Notes: a model not told the origin generated them from the sequence alone. 64,000 bases of DNA from Punica granatum (GCF_007655135.1 NC_045127.1:930001-994000); one strand, 5' to 3'. Shown: positions 1 through 12,545, counted from the first letter of the stretch. Translations and numbers: made by a program.

Positions 1-1
1 C

Positions 2-1906
2 ATGAAATGCGGGGATTTCTCGAGCGCGAGGTTGGTGTTTGATAGGATGCCTAGGAGGGACAGAATCTCATGGAATGCAATGATTTCAGGGTATTTTGAG
101 AATGGTGAGTGCTTGGAAGGATTGAGGTTGTTCCTCACAATGCTCGAGTGCTCATTCGACCCAGATTTGATGACCATGACCAGTGTGATCTCTGCCTGTG
201 AGCTTCTTGGTGATGAGTGGTTAGGGAGAGAAATTCACGGGTATGTGATGAGGACGGATTTTGGCACTGAAGTCTCCATCTGCAACTCGCTGATTCAAAT
301 GTACTCGAGTGCCGGTCTCTGGGAAGAAGCAGAGAAAGTATTCTCAAGAATGGAGTATAACGATGTGGTCTCATGGACTGCAATGATTTCATCCTACGAG
401 AATAATTTCCTTCCTGAGAAAGCACTAGAAACCTATGAAAAGATGGAGGAAGTGCGCGAAATGCCCGATGAGATCACTATAGCTAGTGTTCTTTCGGCTT
501 GCGCTTCTTTAGGTCGCCTGGATTTAGGCTTGAAGATTCACGACCTTGCGGATAGGATGGGGCTCGTCTCTTATGTCATAGTTGCAAACACGCTAATTGA
601 CATGTATTCCAAGTGCAAATGCATCGACAAGGCTCTAGAAGTGTTTAACTCAATTCGCGAGAAGAATGTCATATCATGGACTTCAATCATCCTTGGGCTT
701 CGGATCAATAACCGGTGCTTTGAGGCCTTGATCTTCTTTCGCCAAATGAAGCTTGCCTTGAAGCCCAACACTGTCACCTTAATCTCTGTCCTCTCAGCAT
801 GCTCTCGTATTGGAGCCCTGATGTGCGGGAAGGAGATTCACGCCTATGCTCTAAGGACCACGCAAGCATTTGGTGGGTTCTTGCCCAACGCACTGTTGGA
901 CATGTACGTGAGATGTGGACGGATGAGGCTCGCATGGAACCAGTTTAATACCCACCCGAAGGATGTCGCGTCCTGGAATACTCTTCTGACAGGTTATGCC
1001 GAACGAGGGCAGGGAAAGCTAACTCTCGATCTCTTCCATCGGATGGTGATATCTGGAGTGTCTCCAGACGAGATTACTTTTATCTCGCTCTTATGTGCTT
1101 GTTCTAGGTCAGGTCTGGTGGATGAAGGCTTAGAGTACTTTGAATTCATGCAGAGTGAGTATTCTATTGTTCCTAACCTCAAGCACTATGCTTGTGTGGT
1201 CGATTTACTTGGTCGCTCTGGGAGATTAGAGGAGGCATATGAGTTTATTCAGAAAATGCCCTTAATGCCTGATGCAGCGATATGGGGAGCCCTCCTAAAT
1301 TCATGCAGAATACACCGAGAAATCAGGCTTGGGGAGATTGCAGCTCAGCATATATTCGAGATTGATACCAAGAGCGTCGGGTATTACATTCTCTTGTGTA
1401 ATTTATATGCTGACTGCGGGAAATGGGATGAAGTAGCGAGAGTGAGAAGGGTAATACGGGAAAGGGGGCTGAATGTGGATCCTGGTTGTAGCTGGATTGA
1501 GGTGAAAGGGAAGGTTCAGGCTTTTCTCAGCGGAGACGATTTTCATCCTCATATAAAGGAAATAAACGCAGTCTTGGAGGGATTTTACGATAGAATGGAA
1601 GAAGAGGGTTACAAAAGAGTGGAGATGAGAAGTTCCAGCAATGAAGTCGAGGCTTCGAGAGCAGAGATTTTCTGTGGGCACAGTGAGAGATTGGCAATTG
1701 CATTTGGGCTGATAAATACTGCTCCTGGGACTCCCATTTGGGTGACAAAGAATCTATACATGTGCCAAACGTGTCACGATATGGTGAAGTTTATCACGAA
1801 GGTGGTGAGGAGGCAAATTTCCGTTAGGGATACAGAGATTTTCCACCATTTCCGGGATGGAGTTTGCTCTTGTGGTGATGAAGGTTATTGGGGGAAAACT
1901 GGATAA
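2..1906 (+). CDS. ECB2: DYW-class PPR protein, VAC1/ECB2-like, 5'-truncated by window edge
   Basis: Pentatricopeptide-repeat protein of the PLS-E-DYW class. The family binds organellar RNA and directs C-to-U editing. The visible 634 residues hold successive PPR units with the typical [17 protein letters not shown] and ISWTSII starts, then E/E+ motifs ([39 protein letters not shown]) and a cytidine-deaminase-like DYW domain. That domain has [12 protein letters not shown] and CQTCHD, i.e. the HxE...CxxC zinc-site pattern. The order and wording of the motifs follow Arabidopsis VAC1/ECB2 (At1g15510), a chloroplast factor needed for accD and ndhF editing and early greening. The first ATG seen lies inside a repeat, so roughly the first 230 residues, including the transit peptide, are upstream of the window. 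The C-terminus reads GYW plus four residues instead of a terminal DYW. The ECB2 assignment is from recalled similarity. Confidence 0.9.
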   Translation: MKCGDFSSARLVFDRMPRRDRISWNAMISGYFENGECLEGLRLFLTMLECSFDPDLMTMTSVISACELLGDEWLGREIHGYVMRTDFGTEVSICNSLIQMYSSAGLWEEAEKVFSRMEYNDVVSWTAMISSYENNFLPEKALETYEKMEEVREMPDEITIASVLSACASLGRLDLGLKIHDLADRMGLVSYVIVANTLIDMYSKCKCIDKALEVFNSIREKNVISWTSIILGLRINNRCFEALIFFRQMKLALKPNTVTLISVLSACSRIGALMCGKEIHAYALRTTQAFGGFLPNALLDMYVRCGRMRLAWNQFNTHPKDVASWNTLLTGYAERGQGKLTLDLFHRMVISGVSPDEITFISLLCACSRSGLVDEGLEYFEFMQSEYSIVPNLKHYACVVDLLGRSGRLEEAYEFIQKMPLMPDAAIWGALLNSCRIHREIRLGEIAAQHIFEIDTKSVGYYILLCNLYADCGKWDEVARVRRVIRERGLNVDPGCSWIEVKGKVQAFLSGDDFHPHIKEINAVLEGFYDRMEEEGYKRVEMRSSSNEVEASRAEIFCGHSERLAIAFGLINTAPGTPIWVTKNLYMCQTCHDMVKFITKVVRRQISVRDTEIFHHFRDGVCSCGDEGYWGKTG

Positions 1907-2201
1907 GTTTTACCCTTTTTTCTGAGGACATGATGAGGGAGATAGCAATTTACAGTTTTTACTGTAAATAGAGCCAAAGTGCACAGCATATTTACACGAG
2001 GAAGTGATCGAGGAGGAGGTCAAAGCGCGAGTGGCAGAGATAAAAAATAATTTATCGCGCAAAAGTTTCGAGATTTTTAGGTACAAGGTAGAGGGGTTAA
2101 ACGCTCTTCGCCTCAGGTACTGATGATACCGGTCAGATCTCGTGCGTGTACCATATATGTAATAGCGCATTTAATGTTATATCGCTTCTTCGATTTGAAT
2201 G

Positions 2202-2204
<3 letters not shown>

Positions 2205-2243
<39 letters not shown>
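2205..2243. repeat. (CT)n microsatellite
   Basis: About 19 uninterrupted CT units just downstream of the PPR gene. Confidence 0.95.
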
Positions 2244-2245
<2 letters not shown>

Positions 2246-2278
2246 GGATGCTGTCTTCCTAAATGGAACGGAGTTTAA

Positions 2279-2577
2279 GAGTGCGTTTGGATTTAGAGTT
2301 GAATTGAATTGAGTTTTGGTTTTAATTGATTTGTAATTATTGTATTGTTGAATTATGAGAAAAAGTATAAAAAAGTAATGTATAGTTAAGAGTAAGTAAT
2401 GGTTAAGAAATGATTATGTTGAATTGTGAAAAAGTAATGAATAGTTGAGAGAATTTAATATTAAAAATTAAATTGAATGATTAAAAAACTTTTAAAAATG
2501 AAAAAAATAATGATAGTGTTGTTGAATTAAAGATAAATGGAGTTGAGTTGAAAATATTTTAAAAAACAAACACACCC
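2279..2577. mobile_element. Tourist-like (PIF/Harbinger-type) MITE
   Basis: A 299-bp AT-rich element with imperfect terminal inverted repeats. The left end begins GAGTGCGTTTGG and the right end read in reverse begins GGGTGTGTTTGT. Both ends are flanked by TAA (2576-2578 and 2578-2580). A 3-bp TWA target duplication is the signature of PIF/Harbinger-derived MITEs. It has no coding capacity. The exact ends are my reading. Confidence 0.6.
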
Positions 2578-3041
2578 TAAGCTGATCGGTCTGGATAACA
2601 CAGAGCAGCTGCGTCAGTTAAGCTGCTGCAGGGAAGATTGAGTAAACCAGTAGAGTTATGCACGAGCCAAAGGAAAACAAAATTTGATTTTAATTAAATC
2701 ATATCTCGCATTTTTCTTATTTATTATCTAAATTAATATTTTAATATTAAACTCTCTTTATTATTCAATATTTTTTTTTCTCAATTCAACAATACAATCA
2801 TTATTTTTTTTTATCTTTCTTTTTCAAATCCTCTCATATATATTTCTTAATTACTCTTATTTTCACCCCCTCAATCAAACTTAAATTCATATGTAAACAT
2901 CGCCTCATATTCAAATACAACAAGCTGTTATTAGTACACAGCATATCCAATCCAATCTCAATACCCAAAAAAAAAAAAAATGATATACGAAGGTACTCTT
3001 TATCTGCACACAGATTGTTTCCCGCTCAAGGAGCTTTTTTA

Positions 3042-5852
3042 TCATATTTTTACGGCTTTCTTGATTGACTTGAAAGATGAGCTGAGGAAGTTCCTCCTCG
3101 TAGCATAATTCTCGTCTCCCTCGTCATCGCTGAAGACCACAGGCTTCTTCCTAATACAGTCGACGCCCTTCTTCATTCCCAGTATTATGGAAGGAGAAGA
3201 CGGGATTCGACGGAAAGTCCTCGCACTCTCCGATCTCGCCAGCACCTTCTCCTTTTTCTTCTCTTTTCCTTCCAACTCCCTTCCGCTCCCAGCTTCTGCA
3301 ACCACCAGTTTCGTTGATTCTATTTCAACTATCTCGTCGTCTTTCTTCAGCTCAGATGATTCCTTTTCCGAGACCTCCTTAAACTTCTCCTCCTCCTCCT
3401 TCTTCTGAGGAGGAGGGTACTTGATATTCAAGTTCTTGATTATGTCATCATCAGTGGCTGTCGATGTATTTTGATCTTTATCCTCCTCTTGAGGAGCTGG
3501 TTCATCGGGAACATTCTCGAGAAGCATCTCAAGCCATTTCTCGACGTTTTCTTTGCCCCTTAACTTCCTGGTCTCTCCATCCTCCTCCTCTCTATCGGGC
3601 TTTTTGACAACAGCAAAGAACCCTTCTCTGCGCCGCCCTCTACTAATTTGTCCCACCTCGGAAGCCTCCTCGATTTCATTCACAGCATTGATTTCATGCT
3701 CTTCTTCATCATCAAGACCTCCTTCGGACTTTCCTTCATTGACCGGAGAAAAACGAGTCACTGAAGCTCTTTGTTCCTCCTCTAGGAAGACCCTCAGTTC
3801 CTTGTGTAGAGGTGTAGTATTCGGTTTTATCCCAGGTAAGTAGAGCACTGGCTTTCGGTTCTCCTCCTCGCCGTTAATCAAGAAATCTTCGTTTCCCCTC
3901 GATCTCTTCCTTGCTTTCTCCCACTCGGGTCGAATCTGCTTCTCGATTACATCCTTCTGTTTGTGTATCCTGTGGAGTTCTTTCTCCGAGGCATCACAAA
4001 TCGCTTTCTGTGCTTCAAGCCTCGCCATGAGAGCATTCGCTGCTGCCTGATTCAGCCTCACCTGTTCCTTATAGACAACACTCCTGCAGCAAAAAGAAAA
4101 TCCATTAATTCAAATCCTGAATGACTGTAAAATATGGAAAACTCTAATCTGAACGCAACCCTTACTGGTGCATAGCATCACGGATCATCTTCTCGAGCAT
4201 GGTCCGATAAGAGGACTGAGCCTCCGCTAGCCTCCTACATTTCTCGGCCCGTCTCCTTCTCTTTATCAGTGCCAACTCGAGGTCTTGAATCGTTACCTTC
4301 TCCTCCTCATTCTTCCTCTTCATATGGGTCACCTCATGATCGAGCTCCTGAAGTTCTGCCTGCAACTTCTTTGACTCCTCCTTCTGTTTGAGCGAATCTC
4401 GGGCCATCACTATCGCTTGATACGTGCTCGTTCCTTGATTGGGGTTCTCGTTTTCCTTCAGCGGTTTCCCTTTCCTTGAGGCTGCAACAAAGAAATCGAT
4501 TACCAAATATGACTGAAGCTTAATAAATCTAAGAAGACAAGTTTAGATACTTACCAATTGCAGGTTGATGAGGCCACAGCTGTTTATTGTGATCCAAAGA
4601 CTTCAAGACTGAATAATCACGGGGAGAAGACTCCCTTCGTGTGACCACAATTGCAGCGGGTGCCAGTCCAAGTTTCTCTTTTGATTCGATGAAGTGGTGA
4701 GGGAAAGAATGCCCATTTACCGACTGAGAAGGGTTTATTTCCTCGTTCTCACCTTCGGAGAACAGGTAGGGGAAGGCCCTTTGCCTGAAATCAGAGTTTG
4801 AAGAGGCAAAGATGGATAGGAACTGGTTCACAGAGATGCCTAACTGGAAGTCCCACCAGGGGATGAGGAATTCCAGCTTGTTGTGCTTTCTCTTGCATGC
4901 TTGCCATTGCAGTATCCTCAAGTTGCTTGGAACAGTCAATCCCCCTCCTGAAAATTTTCGACACTAGAAACTGTGAAAAAGATGGCATTTCGGACCCGAC
5001 ATTACCATAATCCATTCCAGCATGGTGTTATAATTTCAGGTCTAGCAGGAAGTTACATGTGCTTGATTTTAAATCTGAAACGACACGACCCAATAAGTGG
5101 TTGTTAGAAATTTTAGTCTGCATATGAGATATTAGACTGAAATCCGATACGAATAGCATAGGCAGCAGAAATCGAAGCACAAGCAAGAAGAGTACTCGAG
5201 CATGGGAACCAATGATCAATGTCCCAAGCAAGAGGAGAGGCTGAATCAGCATGGAAATAGAGGACATTCCCATAAGGGTCCACCCTGATCACTGCAGGAT
5301 CAAACCCGGCATTTCTGCATCCAAAGAAACACAAATCAAAATCAGGCACTTCATTTCATTTCTCCCTCGATGAATTGCGAGGTCTCATTTTACAGACAAA
5401 AATTTCACATCTGTGAAAGATCGTATCATATCGCTTACCCTAAGTGGTTGAGCTGCTTCCACAGAAGGCTGATGAAGATCTTCGGTTTCGCAGTTGGTTT
5501 CGCTTTGGGATCAATTATCTGAAACATCAGCTCTAACTCCTCTGCTTTCAGAAGCTGCACTCCCCAAAAATTGAATCAAAATCAAATCTTTCACTCGACC
5601 CATAATTTGAAAATATCGCACCTTTTTCGATCAATAAAAGGAAGTAATGAATTTGAGCTCTTGAGGATTCAATCTGGACAAAGAAATCATCACCTCATCC
5701 TGCTGCGGAGCGTAGGGTGTGAAAGTGAACGGAGGGCCAAGGCTGTAAGGCCCGGTGCTCCTGCCTCTGCAGAGCTTCGCATATGCTTTCGGGTATCCAA
5801 GATGCTCGTTCACTGCCATTTCTTCCTCCGTGAAGGCATAGCTAGCTTCCAT
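3042..5852 (-). CDS. Plant HNH-motif protein with long coiled coil (six exons)
   Basis: Exons on the minus strand: 5852-5694, 5554-5439, 5314-5196, 4947-4555, 4481-4166 and 4083-3042, giving 714 residues with phases that join cleanly. Across the exon 3/4 junction the protein reads WDIDHWFPCSRGG, then PSNLRILQWQACKRKHN. That is an HNH-nuclease-like pattern with D125-H126, N140 and H153-N154. A second, charged region (about residues 280-430) is rich in heptad-like E/K/R and should form a coiled coil. It contains RRRRAEKCRR, and the C-terminal third is acidic and low complexity with scattered basic clusters. The N-terminus (TEEEMAVNEHLGYPKAYAKLCR) looks like a conserved plant-specific block. I do not recognise a named gene. 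A nuclear DNA-binding or nuclease-like role is inference; one CxxC-type zinc pair usual in HNH proteins is not obvious. Confidence 0.85.
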
Positions 5853-7008
5853 TGTCAGAGTTTCTGAGCAAAACGAACTTGGAAGTTGGAACTCCTTGTT
5901 CCCGTTGTTCTGGTTCGGTGAAGAAGTGAACGGGAAACAGGGGGAGATAACAAGCAAGAGTAGAGATGGGATAAGAGCTCTAACGGTCGAATTTGTTTCT
6001 ATTTTGATTTAATTTAATTTAACTTCTTTTTTTTTTTTGGAAAAAGGGAGGGGGAGTGGAATATTAAATTTTGAAAAAGAATTTATGACGCTGGCAAACG
6101 GTGGTGTGATGTTTGTAACGGCTACAAGAGAGACGGTCCCATCAGCAATTTATTTTATCATGTCAAATCATGTTTGTTGTTCGTCTTTAACTCCTCCTCA
6201 GTCAAAAGGGCTTTGTCACCTTTCTGATTTTTTGCACATTAGCTTTTTATAAGGAATATTCTAGCTATCCTATATCAATTTCGAATGCCAAATTCTTTTT
6301 TTTTTCTTTAATTCCAACCATTATCTATCATTCGCTCATTCACCTGCACATTAAAAGTGATCGTACTTTTTTTTCCAACATATATATGGCCTACGTTAAA
6401 AGGATAAGCGGTTCGCCTAAAATCTTAATCCAATCACACAACAACTCTTTTTGTTATGGTGAAAGGCAATCATTGAATCGAATCATTATTTGCTTTGAAA
6501 CAAAACACAAAAAGAACAAATTCTTTGACACCAAAAAGTCTACCTTTTTGCGGTTCCCACGAGAACCTTTCTTAGGGCCTGTGTTGGTTTCATGATCAGA
6601 TTTTAAAATCATGATTTTGATTTTAACTCTACCCACTACACAACAAAAATACCTGTTTCCTAAGTCAAATTTATAATATCATCTCATTTGTTTTTTTCCA
6701 CAATCAAAATTAAAATCAAAATCAAAGTCACTTTTTACTCTGAAACCAAACACCCCCTTAGTTACGGGCATGGGCCTATGGGAATGGTGGTTGATCAACC
6801 CATGACCCGAAGAAGTTCACTCCATCTTATTGAGTCGATGTATCTTTATATCATTCGGCCCAATGCAGGTATGGGTTTTGATGCTATCTCGGCCCAAGCT
6901 CCTCCATCAGATTCATTATTACAAGGCTTATCATGTCATGAGATTCATAGTTAGAAGATAAAGGAGAGCAGCAGAGGGCAAACTCGCTCAACCTCAGCTC
7001 CCGCAATC
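5853..7008. promoter_or_regulatory. Divergent promoter region, HNH gene / molybdate transporter
   Basis: About 1.15 kb separates the start codons of two divergently transcribed genes, so both promoters must lie here. The sequence contains poly-T runs near 6030 and 6298, and a 183-bp Tourist-like MITE at 6575-6757. No gene is visible. I could not pick a convincing TATA box for either gene. Confidence 0.5.
6575..6757. mobile_element. Tourist-like MITE upstream of the molybdate transporter
   Basis: A 183-bp element with inverted ends GGGCCTGTGTTGGTTTCA and, reversed on the right, GGGGGTGTTTGGTTTCA. It is flanked by TTA at 6572-6574 and 6758-6760. The 3-bp TTA duplication and the GGGCCTGTTTGG-like end are typical of PIF/Harbinger MITEs. 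It is the clearest example of this type in the window. Confidence 0.75.
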
Positions 7009-8625
7009 ATGGAAGACCCGTCCAGCAACGGTATCAGCACCGCCCCGCTCCTCCCCCAGCATCGCGGGCCGTGGTGGCGCCGCAACCTACGCCTCAGAAA
7101 CCCCCTCTCCTCGGAGATGTCTGGCGCCGTCGGGGACCTCGGGACCTACATACCCATAGTCCTGACCCTGACTCTAGTGTCCCACCTTGACCTCAGCACC
7201 ACCCTCATATTCACCGCCCTCTACAACATCGCCACCGGCCTCCTCTTCGGCGTCCCCATGCCCGTCCAGCCTATGAAGTCCATTGCCGCCGTCGCCGTCT
7301 CCGAATCCCCCCACCTCTCCGTCTCCCAGATCGCCGCCGCGGGCCTTTCCACAGCCGCCGTCCTCCTCGTCCTCGGTGCCACCGGCCTTATGTCCTTCTT
7401 CTACAGGTAATCAATCATTGGGTGTCCTCTCAGGTTCTGAAAGGTCAACTGCAAAAAAAAAAGGTGGTCCCCGTATTATTGCTCTTATGCATATAGAGCC
7501 CGTTAGGTTGTCTTCTTTCTCACTAGCTTCCCTAAATTATGCATATAGAGCACCATAATTTGTCTTCTTTTTTCACTAGCACCCCTAAACTTCGGCTACT
7601 TTCACAGGTACATCCCCCAGCCCGTCGTCCGTGGAGTTCAGCTCTCTCAGGGCCTTTCCTTTGCCTTCTCCGCGATCAAATACATTCGGTACGAACAAGA
7701 TTTCGCGGCATCAAAGTCTGGCTCTCCCCGGTCGTGGCTCGGGCTAGACGGTCTGATCCTCGCCCTGGCCTCCATACTCTTTCTACTCCTGTCCACTGGA
7801 GCTGGCGATACTGATTCGAGCTCGAGCTCGAGCTCGATCGAAGATACTGACGGTAGTCTTGAGCTAAGCCAGTCGAAGCATCGCATCAAGCAGAGACTGA
7901 GGATCCTCTCATCGATACCGTCGGCCCTCTTGGTTTTCCTATTCGGGCTAGTGATCTGTTTCGTCCGCGACCCTTCGATCTTCAAGGACATCAGATTTGG
8001 GCCATCGAAGCTCCATGTGCTGAAGATCACCTGGGATGATTGGAAGACTGGATTTTTCAGGGCTGCTGTCCCCCAGATCCCGCTGTCAGTGCTAAACTCG
8101 GTCATCGCAGTCTGCAAACTGTCGGGTGACCTGTTCCCCGACAGGGAACTATCTGCAACCTCGGTCTCTGTCAGTGTTGGGTTAATGAACTTTGTTGGGT
8201 GCTGGTTTGGGGCGATGCCGGTGTGTCACGGGGCTGGCGGCCTTGCGGGCCAGTACCGGTTCGGGGCACGAACCGGTCTATCTGTTGTGTTCCTCGGGCT
8301 TGGGAAGCTGTTTCTGGGGCTGGTTTTTGGTAACTCCTTTGTCCGGGTTCTGAGCCAGTTCCCTATTGGGATTCTGGGGGTGTTGCTGCTGTTTGCTGGG
8401 GTAGAGCTCGCAATGGCTTCCAGGGACATGAACTCGAAGGAGGAGTCCTTTGTGATGTTGGTCTGTGCTGCTGTATCTTTGACCGGGTCCAGTGCCGCTC
8501 TCGGGTTCGGATGTGGGATCTTGCTGTTCTTGCTGGTCAAGTTGAGGTCCATGGATTGCTCTTCTGGGTTCTTCTCGTTCAAGAAATCGAAAAATCCTGT
8601 CAATGAGGCTAATATAATCCCTTGA
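7009..8625 (+). CDS. Molybdate transporter, MOT1/MOT2 (SULTR5) family
   Basis: Two exons, 7009-7406 and 7608-8625, encode 471 residues, close to the ~460 of Arabidopsis MOT1/MOT2. The family moves molybdate across membranes for molybdenum-cofactor enzymes. MOT1 has been placed at mitochondrial or plasma membranes and MOT2 at the tonoplast. Family marks are SGAVGDLGTYIPIVLTLTLV near residue 38, PMPVQPMKSIAAVAVSES near 85, VVRGVQLSQGL at the start of exon 2, and PQIPLSVLNSVIAVCKLS in the second half. About ten hydrophobic segments are visible, with no C-terminal STAS domain, as expected for this branch. A loop near residue 200 holds a run of serines encoded by a GAGCTC-type repeat. The N-terminal APLLPQ could be a dileucine sorting signal (inference). 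I cannot separate MOT1 from MOT2. Confidence 0.93.
7486..7592 (+). repeat. Imperfect tandem duplication in the transporter intron
   Basis: Two adjacent copies of about 53 bp in the single intron both start TATGCATATAGAGC, share GTCTTCTTT...CACTAGC and end CCCTAAA. The second copy supplies the pyrimidine-rich stretch before the functional acceptor at 7607. Confidence 0.75.
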
Positions 8626-10301
8626 GCCAACGATCTTCCTGATGAGTTTATCTGAGCAAAAATAATGGCCGTTCGCAGAGCATGTACAGATTTGGCCTCT
8701 GTAAGATATATTATGCTCAGCCAGACTGATAAGTTACTACAATTCAAGGCTTGCAGAGTGGTGGAAGCATTCGGCAAGGTATAATCATTGTAGAAATCGT
8801 CTTCAACTTTGTCCTGTTTCTGTAACTGATGACTTTTATTGGTTATAAGTAGCATACACGCTGCTAAAAGTTCCTGCGATGCTACGGTTCTGTTATTGCT
8901 GATGCCATCATCACAAAGTTATCGGATATAGCATGCCATATGAGGTTAAATTGAGCCTATGGAAGATATCATATAGAGCCAAGAACCAAGATCTTTCGGG
9001 AAATTATGTTCTCGTTGCTTCAAGCACTGTCTCTCTAAAACATGACAGTTTGATGCTGCAAACATGACACTATAAGAGCATCTGGTGGAAGGGTAATGAG
9101 ATAAAAAAATACAGTCATCAAATCATAAACTACGGCAAATCTGGGCAAATCTTGTATGCCCAGTTCAGTGGCCCAGGATCTTGGATCGGCCCAACGCTGA
9201 AATTCTCTTCTCAGCCCATATGGAAAAACCCTCAAAGCTCACGAGCTGTACAGTCGTTGCGGCATCGCTCATGCCCGACTTATTATCAATCTCTTCTCTG
9301 GCACAAATAAATACGATTTCTTTTTTCCAAATGCAAGGAGTACATAATCGAGGAGTCAAAACTCATACAACATCGAGAAAATATTAGATATTAGATATAC
9401 TGTTTGTGATATACTTCTTAGTTGGACTATGACCCACTATCTTGCGGAGTGATATTTGTATTTATTACTTTTTTTTTACGAGTTCTTTTATTTAGTATTG
9501 GATAATCGACATCTAATTGTAAATTTTATAGACCATTTTTGTAAATGTTAGTCCATCAAATATTCAACGTAACGATTCAAGTTTAATTAGAATGTTTCAA
9601 ATAATTCTACTCCACAATGATGTGATGAGTAAGTATTATAATTAATCGAGTGATTGACACTTGTCCTCCGTTTGTTGTGATCTAATTGATGAGAAGATAG
9701 AATCACGGAGGGCATAGACGGCCACTTGGAATCTGCTCCACTATATGAACACCCAATTGGAAGAGAGGGGAAAGAGGTAATTTCTCAATAAAATATGTTA
9801 TGAGACCCGCTAAAAGTACGACTAGGCTTTCTTGGATTATGAAACTGTGCCTGGTACAATATGAACATGACGACAAGTACATGGGAGGGATGGGGAGTGG
9901 GCTTAGATTATTGGTGGAGAAAATGTTTTGGGAGAGCGTACACAATGCACGTTGGTGGTCTTCTCTTTTGCACCTTTTACGTCGTCGTTTGCCCATTGGT
10001 TCGTTCGGTGTCCAACTCCCGCCCGCCTAAACCGGAAAATAATATAATATAATATAATAATAACAGCTTACCACAAAAAGTAAAATGGAGGAATACGCAC
10101 GCATGAAGAAAAAGAGAAATCCCAAAAAGAAGGTGTTAATTTCCACATGGGCTTTTTTTTTTTGTGAACTTTCCTTATGAGTTTAAGAGCTAATATTTTA
10201 TCCCTTCTCTTTTCTACTTTCTAGTGAGTCTTTTTAGTTTTACACATTTATTCATAATTTGTATATTAAATTTCATTCACCCTAAGCCAAGAAGAGGCAA
10301 C

Positions 10302-10505
10302 AAGTTGGCTCGTTTATTTTATAAGTAAGATTTTATTTAATTTAATTCTACTCATAATAAAATAAAATAATTCATATAAAGTCAAAAGGTGGACCTTATA
10401 CATAAATATTTATACTATTCTATTATAATACAACTTCATAATTAATAAATTCTCTACACCAATATAATTTTATTTTAAAATATTACTTACAAACCAAACG
10501 TAGTG
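10302..10505. mobile_element. Small AT-rich MITE-like element
   Basis: The left end CTCGTTTATTTTATAAGTAAG and the reversed right end CTACGTTTGGTTTGTAAGTAA form an imperfect inverted repeat around an AT-rich core. No clear target duplication was found, so the ends are approximate. Confidence 0.4.
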
Positions 10506-10850
10506 TTAATAAGTTAGCATGCATGAGATCTTGAATTCTCTGGAAACTGGGACAGGTTGAAGCATGTTTGGACATAGTGTTTGCTGGGGGACATGTGGTA
10601 CCAATCAATAGAATAATCTCGATTTATTTACTACTCCATGCTTTGAATTTTTTTTGTTTGATTTTTCGGATGGAAAAAAGAGGCCGAAGCCATCGATAAA
10701 TTAAACAACTTTTTCCTTTTTTATTGAATTATTTCCATAATGGGTTGTGGGAATATCTTCATATATCTTGCGTACTTAAAGAGATTCACGACAAGTGCAC
10801 TATATTTCAATAAAAAAGTTAGACAACATATGGAGAGAAAAATGATTAAA

Positions 10851-11035
10851 CTTACCCATGTGGGTTGGTTCTTTAGCGTTTATTTATTTTAAATAAGATT
10901 TCGAGTTTGAATATTGTGAACGGATAAAATTCACTTTGTGAGAGATTTACTCTACAAGTGAATCGACCCGACTTGAACTGAATTAGTCGGTATCCGTTAG
11001 GGTTCTGAATATCAGGGTTTACGCTCAAAACAATC
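10851..11035 (+). mobile_element. SINE-family copy (degenerate)
   Basis: Shares the order of motifs seen in the SINE copies at 31255-31447 and 63030-63215: a box-B-like CGAGTTTGAATATTGTGAA, then TTCACTTTGTGAGAGATTTACTC, a GACCCGACTTGAACTG-type segment, and a CCGTTAGGGTTCTGAATATCAGGG end. The box-A part is weak and no target duplication was found. The ends are approximate. Confidence 0.5.
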
Positions 11036-11079
11036 ATTCATTAGTTAAGCATATATATCCAATCAATCGGGGCTACGAC

Positions 11080-11255
11080 AAATATGATTGATTCAAGTGG
11101 TTTGACACTTATATTTTTTGTAAGCAAGATTTAAGGAATTTAAGTCTTGCGAATAGAGAGAGTTTTATTTTTTAATGAGCCGAACGAATTCGATCATGCA
11201 GGATCAATCAAAATCCATTAATCTTCAGGATATGAGGGGATGTACAAAAGGAAAA
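11080..11255 (+). mobile_element. Second, more decayed SINE-family copy
   Basis: Begins ATTGATTCAAGTGGTTTGACAC, matching the 5' part of the copy at 63030, and continues with diverged sequence to an A-rich tail near 11250. It lies almost head-to-tail behind the 10851 copy. Confidence 0.4.
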
Positions 11256-12545
11256 AAAAAAAAACTTGGGAGGAAAATTCTTCTAAGAAAATCCTAAAGT
11301 GTCAAATGAAAGACCCCGTCACGCACACGTAAGGATTGCACTGGGAATACGTATGACACGGTAGTGAGAGAGAGAGGGAGAGAGAGGCAACCAACGATGG
11401 AAAGGAACTCTTCCCTCGGTCGGTCAGTCGACTCAGTCCTCACTCCATATATATCCATCTTTTCCCTTACACCATTCCACGCAGTCCACACTATCATTAG
11501 CAGTAGTCTCATGCATGGATTCGATTTAGAATGAACGGATTGTGATGAGAGAGACAGAGGTAGAGACAGAGACAGAGAGAGAACCTAACACCACACCCTC
11601 CCGTGTCTCTCGTCTTATGTGGTCTCATATCTCGAATCTCTTCTTAATTTAATCGTCGTCTCCGTTCTCTTCACTACTTTTTCATCAGAACAAAAAAAAT
11701 AGAGGTTTCGTCTTCACTCTCTTGTCCCAACGCCCTTTTGCAAATGTGCCTTCCATATATTTATATATATGTCATCTGAGACAACTCTGCCGTGCCACCC
11801 TCCAATACGTGGCTCCCCCTTCCCCAAAACAACCTCTAACGAATTATATTATGGTTATTATTATGTTTTTTTTTCCTCTTCTCTCTTGAATGCATAGATA
11901 TATGGAAACTTGTCACCAGCGTCGGTTATGGCTATGCCTCATATTATTGTATTCATGGGCTGCAAAAAGGGAAGGCTTCATTGCCATGCATTTAGCAACG
12001 GGAGGATACGAATACAAAACTAGTTTATGGCCAGTGGTGTATGACAAAAAATTATCGCAATCACTGGCATTATATGAGGTCGGATTGGCTTATATAAGAG
12101 AGCGTGGAACTAAACTGGCATCATTATTGGTCAAGTTGGACGACCTAGATATCGTGCTATGGTCCAAGCTAGAGATAAAGTCCTTATCTAAGGTGACTGC
12201 TGACCGTATCCTTTTGCTGAATGAGCACTGACCATATATATTATATATATAATATATTTTTCGATTATAAATAAGATATATGAACTCAGTATAATAAAAT
12301 ATAAATTATAATCATAAATAACTAATAAAAATATAAAAATAGTCAATAAATCTTATATCTCATAACCATCTAAAGTATATCATTACTTTGCACTCTCTTT
12401 TATGTATGGCATTTTTTCCTAGCAGCTGGTTGTAAAGGTAGAAGGCTGAAAACGAGAGTGCTCGCTCGCCCGCATCCGGTTGATCGGGATGGTGGACCCA
12501 GCATAATATTGTCGTCTTCCCAGCCACGGTGGCTTCGGTAGGGTG

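Larger units (their letters stand above)
1907..3041. other. Convergent intergenic region between PPR and HNH genes
   Basis: This 1.1-kb stretch holds the 3' flanks of two convergent genes. It contains a (CT)n microsatellite at about 2205-2243, a Tourist-like MITE at 2279-2577, and AT-rich sequence from 2680 to 3000 with many homopolymer runs. I see no coding potential. Confidence 0.6.

Noticed and set aside
3187..3843. Serine-rich open frames antisense to the HNH gene's last exon
   Set aside because: They arise from GAG/GAA-rich coding on the other strand.
8226..8855. 209-codon frame antisense to the molybdate transporter
   Set aside because: Shadow of the transporter coding region; the product has no recognisable features.
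11890..12231. 113-codon plus-strand open frame
   Set aside because: No domain, no splice context and AT-rich flanks; chance frame.
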